Assembly (NCBI RefSeq): GCF_946478885.1
Contig: NZ_CAMLDX010000126.1
Location: forward strand, 1-7,934
Reading direction: 5' to 3'
Length of the DNA stretch: 7,934 nucleotides
Source: an uncultured Bacillus sp.
Lineage (GTDB): Bacteria > Bacillota > Bacilli > Bacillales_B > DSM-18226
Of this stretch, positions 5,598 to 7,934 are shown in pieces. A program made the position numbers and the translations under genes. The notes below the pieces were generated by a model. The model was not told where the DNA came from and ran no database searches. It saw only the letters and a list, made by a program, of their open reading frames with translations. Numbering within the stretch: the stretch's first letter is position 1; the number at the start of each line of letters is the position of its first letter.

Positions 5598-5647
5598 AGC
5601 AAAATCTCCCCCTCTGGGTGAATAAATATACTTAGTATAAAGATAGT

Positions 5648-6412
5648 TTATAATTTTTTATATATCCTCATTGCAAAAATATAAGCAACAACTATTATTG
5701 CTACACACCAAGCAAGGGCAACCCAGATATCTTTTCCTACTGGTTGGCTTGCTAATAAATTACGAATAGCTTCTACGATAGGCGTTACAGGTTGATTTTC
5801 CGCAAAGGCACGTACTGCTGAAGGCATAGTATCAGTTGGTACAAAGGCAGAACTGATAAATGGTAAGAATATGATTGGGTAAGAGAATGCACCTGCACCA
5901 TCTGGTGTTTTAGCAGCAAGTCCTGCAATTATTGCAATCCAAGTCAACGCAAGTGTAAATATCCCAAGAATTCCAAATACCGCTAACCATTCTAAGATTC
6001 CTGCTGAAGAACGAAAACCCATTAATAATGCAACAATTATAATCATTACAACAGAAATTCCATTAGAAATTAATGAGGTTAATACATGTCCCCATAGTAC
6101 TGTAGACCGAGCGATAGGCATAGAGTGGAAACGTTCAAAGATACCGCGTTCTTTATCTGTAAACAAACGGTAAGCTACATATGCAATCCCACTACCAATA
6201 GTCATTAACATTATACCTGGTAATAGATAATCAATATAATTTTCTGTACCAGTTTTAATTGCACCTCCAAATACATAGACGAATAATAACATAATGGCAA
6301 TTGGCGTGATACTTACTGTAATAATTGTATCCATACTCCTAAAAATATGTCTCATAGAACGTCCAAACATAACACTTATATCTTTAAAAAAATATTTATT
6401 TGTAGATTCCAT
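5648..6412 (-). CDS. ABC-2 type exporter permease (DrrB-like)
   Basis: A 254-residue integral membrane protein with about six hydrophobic segments: residues about 30-50, 62-82, 105-130, 138-165, 172-192 and 228-250. DrrB-family marks are clear: FERFHSMPIARSTVLWGHVL after the second segment, AAKTPDGAGAFSYPIIFLPF, and the conserved AENQPVTPIVEAIRNLL before the last helix. It would form the membrane channel of an ATP-driven exporter, probably with two copies per complex. Its ATG follows directly after the ATPase stop codon (TAA-ATG, no gap), with GGGGGAG upstream, so the pair is co-translated. The partner and family point to efflux of a drug, peptide or lipid-like compound; the substrate is not readable. 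Confidence 0.93.
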   Translation of the reverse strand: MESTNKYFFKDISVMFGRSMRHIFRSMDTIITVSITPIAIMLLFVYVFGGAIKTGTENYIDYLLPGIMLMTIGSGIAYVAYRLFTDKERGIFERFHSMPIARSTVLWGHVLTSLISNGISVVMIIIVALLMGFRSSAGILEWLAVFGILGIFTLALTWIAIIAGLAAKTPDGAGAFSYPIIFLPFISSAFVPTDTMPSAVRAFAENQPVTPIVEAIRNLLASQPVGKDIWVALAWCVAIIVVAYIFAMRIYKKL

Positions 6413-7174
6413 TTATTTCTCCCCCTTTTTACCAATAATTGTTAGGAATATTTCTTCTAATGTAGGTTGTTTTTCAACATATTCTACTTTTGTAGGTGGA
6501 AATAATTTTTTCAATCCTTCTAGTGTATCTAGAGCAATGATTTTCCCCTCATGAAGAATAGCGATCTTATCTGCAAGTTGTTCTGCTTCCTCTAAATATT
6601 GAGTAGTTAAGAATACTGTCGTTCTTGCAGCTGATAACTCTTTTACAATCTTCCAAACTTCTAAACGTGCTTCTGGATCAAGACCTGTAGTAGGCTCATC
6701 TAGAAAAATAATCTTTGGATTTCCCACAAGACTCATTGCGATATCAATTCTTCTCTTCATACCACCAGAGTAAGTACCCACTCTGCGGTCTGCCGCCTCT
6801 GACATACCAAAACGATTAATTAACTTATCCGCTACTTCATTTGGATTTTTAAGGTGTCTAAGTTTTGCTATCATTAGAAGATTTTCACGTCCAGTCAAAA
6901 CTTCATCAATAGCAGCAAACTGGCCAGTAAGACTGACAGAACCTCTAATGTTTCCCGGATTTTTTTCAATATCAAAGCCATTAATCACAACACTTCCAGC
7001 ATCTGCTTTAAGCAAAGTAGCCATGATTCTAATCATCGTTGTTTTTCCTGCTCCATTGGAACCTAGTAACGCAAAGATTCCTCCCTGCTCTACTTCAAAA
7101 TCTATTCCTTTGAGTACTTCTACATTTTTGTAAGATTTTTTTAAACCTTTAATTTCTATGATGTTTTTTTTCAT
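6413..7174 (-). CDS. ABC exporter ATP-binding protein (DrrA-like)
   Basis: A 253-residue ATPase with all core motifs: Walker A GSNGAGKTT (38-46), Q-loop Gln85 in SLTGQFA, signature YSGGM (135-139), Walker B KIIFLDEP (154-161), D-loop GLDP. The H-loop position is Gln191 (TTQYLEEAE) in place of His, which is normal for the DrrA clade. The C-terminal domain is short compared with classic DrrA (about 300 residues or more), ending PTLEEIFLTIIGK. I chose the ATG at 7174, preceded by GGGAGAGG; the frame stays open to 7285, but that would run through the upstream terminator. It powers the permease encoded next. DUF1048 genes upstream are common company for such exporters, often with a PadR regulator that would lie beyond the window edge. 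Confidence 0.93.
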   Translation of the reverse strand: MKKNIIEIKGLKKSYKNVEVLKGIDFEVEQGGIFALLGSNGAGKTTMIRIMATLLKADAGSVVINGFDIEKNPGNIRGSVSLTGQFAAIDEVLTGRENLLMIAKLRHLKNPNEVADKLINRFGMSEAADRRVGTYSGGMKRRIDIAMSLVGNPKIIFLDEPTTGLDPEARLEVWKIVKELSAARTTVFLTTQYLEEAEQLADKIAILHEGKIIALDTLEGLKKLFPPTKVEYVEKQPTLEEIFLTIIGKKGEK

Positions 7175-7259
7175 TTTTTTCCTCTCCCACAATAAATTAA
7201 CCTTACTTAAATCCGCTCCTAATCCTTTCAATGCAGCTTGAGCAGTTATCATAAAGAAA
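7175..7259 (-). other. Open leader in frame with the ATPase gene
   Basis: Between the terminator and the ATPase start, the ATPase frame remains open and would encode MITAQAALKGLGADLSKVN and LLWERKK. It reads like real protein, but there is no ribosome binding site for it and I recognise no family. It may be the last codons of a deleted upstream gene, such as a regulator, or chance. I see no convincing promoter here, so the exporter may depend on read-through from the genes upstream. Confidence 0.3.
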
Positions 7260-7297
7260 GAGCCGACAACTGTGATTTTATTCACGGTTATCGGCTC
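7260..7297 (-). terminator. Rho-independent terminator overlapping the end of the KTR gene
   Basis: A 16-position stem (GAGCCGATAACCGTGA against TCACAGTTGTCGGCTC) with one G-U wobble, one mismatch and a 6-base loop, followed on the minus strand by TTTCTTTA. The KTR stop codon TAA at 7290-7288 is within the left arm, so a terminating ribosome would cover part of the hairpin. Confidence 0.8.
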
Positions 7298-7476
7298 TGC
7301 GTCTCAGCGTCTGGCTCTTTGATAATTGAAATATTCAGTTGTTTTACATTGATTATCATTTCCTGTTTACACTTGGGACAAAATAGCGGGAAGTTTTCAA
7401 GTACCGTATCAACACCTATCTTGACCCGTGTTTTGTTGCCACAAATCGGGCATAATATCCACTCGTATTTACACAC
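7288..7476 (-). CDS. Cysteine-rich KTR domain protein
   Basis: A small zinc-ribbon protein with two knuckles, C-x2-C at Cys9/Cys12 and at Cys33/Cys36, and the family's namesake Lys-Thr-Arg right after the first (CGNKTR). It ends with the typical NVKQLNISIIKEPDAETQSR. Proteins of this kind are frequent inside conjugative transposons and other Bacillota mobile DNA; their function is unproven. I prefer the GTG at 7476, giving MCKYEWILCP, as usual for the family (62 residues); a GTG at 7497 would add seven residues and also has only a weak ribosome binding site. It lies a short distance after the DUF1048 gene. Its presence suggests that the right part of the window came in on a mobile element. 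Confidence 0.85.
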   Translation of the reverse strand: MCKYEWILCPICGNKTRVKIGVDTVLENFPLFCPKCKQEMIINVKQLNISIIKEPDAETQSR

Positions 7477-7508
7477 TCTACCATCCCCATATCTCACTTT
7501 TACTCTGT

Positions 7509-7850
7509 TTAATCCGTAACCTTTTTCATTGCCTTGTTAACTTTTTGGTCAACAGATTCTTGATAGATGTCAGCGTAAGTTTTTGCATCTTTGATTAGAT
7601 CATCGCAGAAAGCGGCTACGTCACTTCCCGTCACTTCGAGCACGCCTTTCCCCAAGGACGCACCCTCTTCAAAAAGATCGATAATCCCCGAGAACAAACC
7701 CATTCCGTCGGTTAGCTCAACAGGGCCAACCTTAAAGAGATATTTTTGAATCTCATTATAAACAATCTGATAATCTTTAGGGAGCGCTTTGACACGCGCC
7801 ACGTGCGCTCGCCACTTTTTTTTGCCTTCAATGATATCTTGTATTCTCAT
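7509..7850 (-). CDS. DUF1048 family protein
   Basis: A complete 113-residue protein of normal family length. Features: MRIQDIIEGKKKWRAHVARVKALPKDYQ (opening helix with the KALPxDY turn), YNEIQKYLFKVGP, then GIIDLFEEGASLGKGVLEVTGSDVAAFCDDLI, the most conserved part of the family. These are small helical cytoplasmic proteins, usually found in pairs next to a PadR-type regulator and a drug-efflux ABC transporter; their molecular role is not established. The ATG at 7850 has GGAGGG six bases upstream, and the previous gene's TAG overlaps that site, so the two DUF1048 genes are cotranscribed. Confidence 0.9.
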   Translation of the reverse strand: MRIQDIIEGKKKWRAHVARVKALPKDYQIVYNEIQKYLFKVGPVELTDGMGLFSGIIDLFEEGASLGKGVLEVTGSDVAAFCDDLIKDAKTYADIYQESVDQKVNKAMKKVTD

Positions 7851-7860
7851 TTTATCCCTC

Positions 7861-7934
7861 CTATTTACCTAATTTTTTAGCGATATTATTGTTGAGTTGC
7901 TCGCGCCACTTGTCGCGAAAAGACTTTGCCCCTT
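7861..7934 (-). CDS. Second DUF1048 family protein, C-terminal fragment
   Basis: The gene enters from the right edge; only its last 23 codons and the stop are seen. They read GAKSFRDKWREQLNNNIAK followed by KLGK and TAG. The 'DKWREQLN-DIAKKLGK' ending is what DUF1048 proteins carry after the 'FCDELVKD' helix, so this is probably a paralogue of the next gene. Its stop lies 10 bases before the next ATG. Because it is short, the family call depends partly on the tandem context. Confidence 0.65.
   Translation of the reverse strand, partial: GAKSFRDKWREQLNNNIAKKLGK

Larger units (their letters stand above)
4971..5647. other. AT-rich intergenic block without an intact gene
   Basis: Between the IS630-type remnant and the permease gene I find no intact gene on either strand. 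The block contains a possible transporter scrap (5191-5331), a spaced 9-bp inverted repeat (5476-5511), a perfect AT hairpin (5571-5597) and a small palindrome TATACTTAGTATA at 5627-5639. The rest is AT-rich with long A and T runs and many stops. It looks like a graveyard of former mobile or transporter DNA between two functional units. Confidence 0.6.

Noticed and set aside
1..7934. CRISPR arrays, tRNA or rRNA genes, riboswitches
   Set aside because: No regularly spaced direct repeats, cloverleaf with GGTTCRA arm, rRNA-like conserved stretches or recognisable riboswitch core were seen by eye.

Overview
The window reads as an accessory, mosaic stretch of a low-to-mid GC Gram-positive (Bacillota) chromosome, most likely a gut Clostridia or Erysipelotrichia-type organism. 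Support: strong GGAGG-type ribosome binding sites, Rho-independent terminators, a cysteine-rich KTR protein and paired DUF1048 genes (both typical of Bacillota accessory DNA), and a clostridial-looking tiny zinc-ribbon protein. Every convincing gene lies on the minus strand, so transcription runs from high to low coordinates. Base composition changes along the window: about 4000-7180 is clearly more AT-rich than the ends, suggesting pieces of different origin.

In transcription order: (1) 7934-7260 holds the tail of one DUF1048 gene, a complete second DUF1048 gene and a small cysteine-rich KTR gene whose stop codon sits inside a terminator hairpin. (2) 7174-5648 is a DrrA/DrrB-type ABC exporter, ATPase then permease, abutting with no gap. 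(3) 5647-4971 has no intact gene; it holds two inverted repeats and a possible scrap of a membrane transporter. (4) 4970-4040 holds a truncated, frameshifted IS630-type transposase and then a decayed gene whose one stop and two homopolymer frameshifts can each be located. (5) 3945-1915 is a compact three-gene operon with overlapping ends: a nucleotidyltransferase, a GrpB-family protein and a metallo-beta-lactamase-fold hydrolase, followed by a strong terminator. (6) 1754-1662 is a 30-residue zinc-ribbon ORF with its own terminator. (7) 1466-1 starts with an XRE regulator cut off after its DNA-binding domain and fused out of frame to the 3' end of a type I restriction specificity gene (hsdS). 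Four tightly packed small genes follow: zinc-ribbon DUF1801, a 67-residue helical protein, DUF2200, and the start of a probable Imm5-like protein.

The exporter with the DUF1048 genes is a likely drug or peptide efflux cassette. The nucleotidyltransferase-GrpB-MBL operon is the least explained intact unit and the best candidate for an undescribed system, perhaps small-molecule modification or detoxification; its substrate cannot be read from sequence. The hsdS scar and the gene train behind it look like the remains of a restriction/defence locus. No tRNA, rRNA or CRISPR array was seen.
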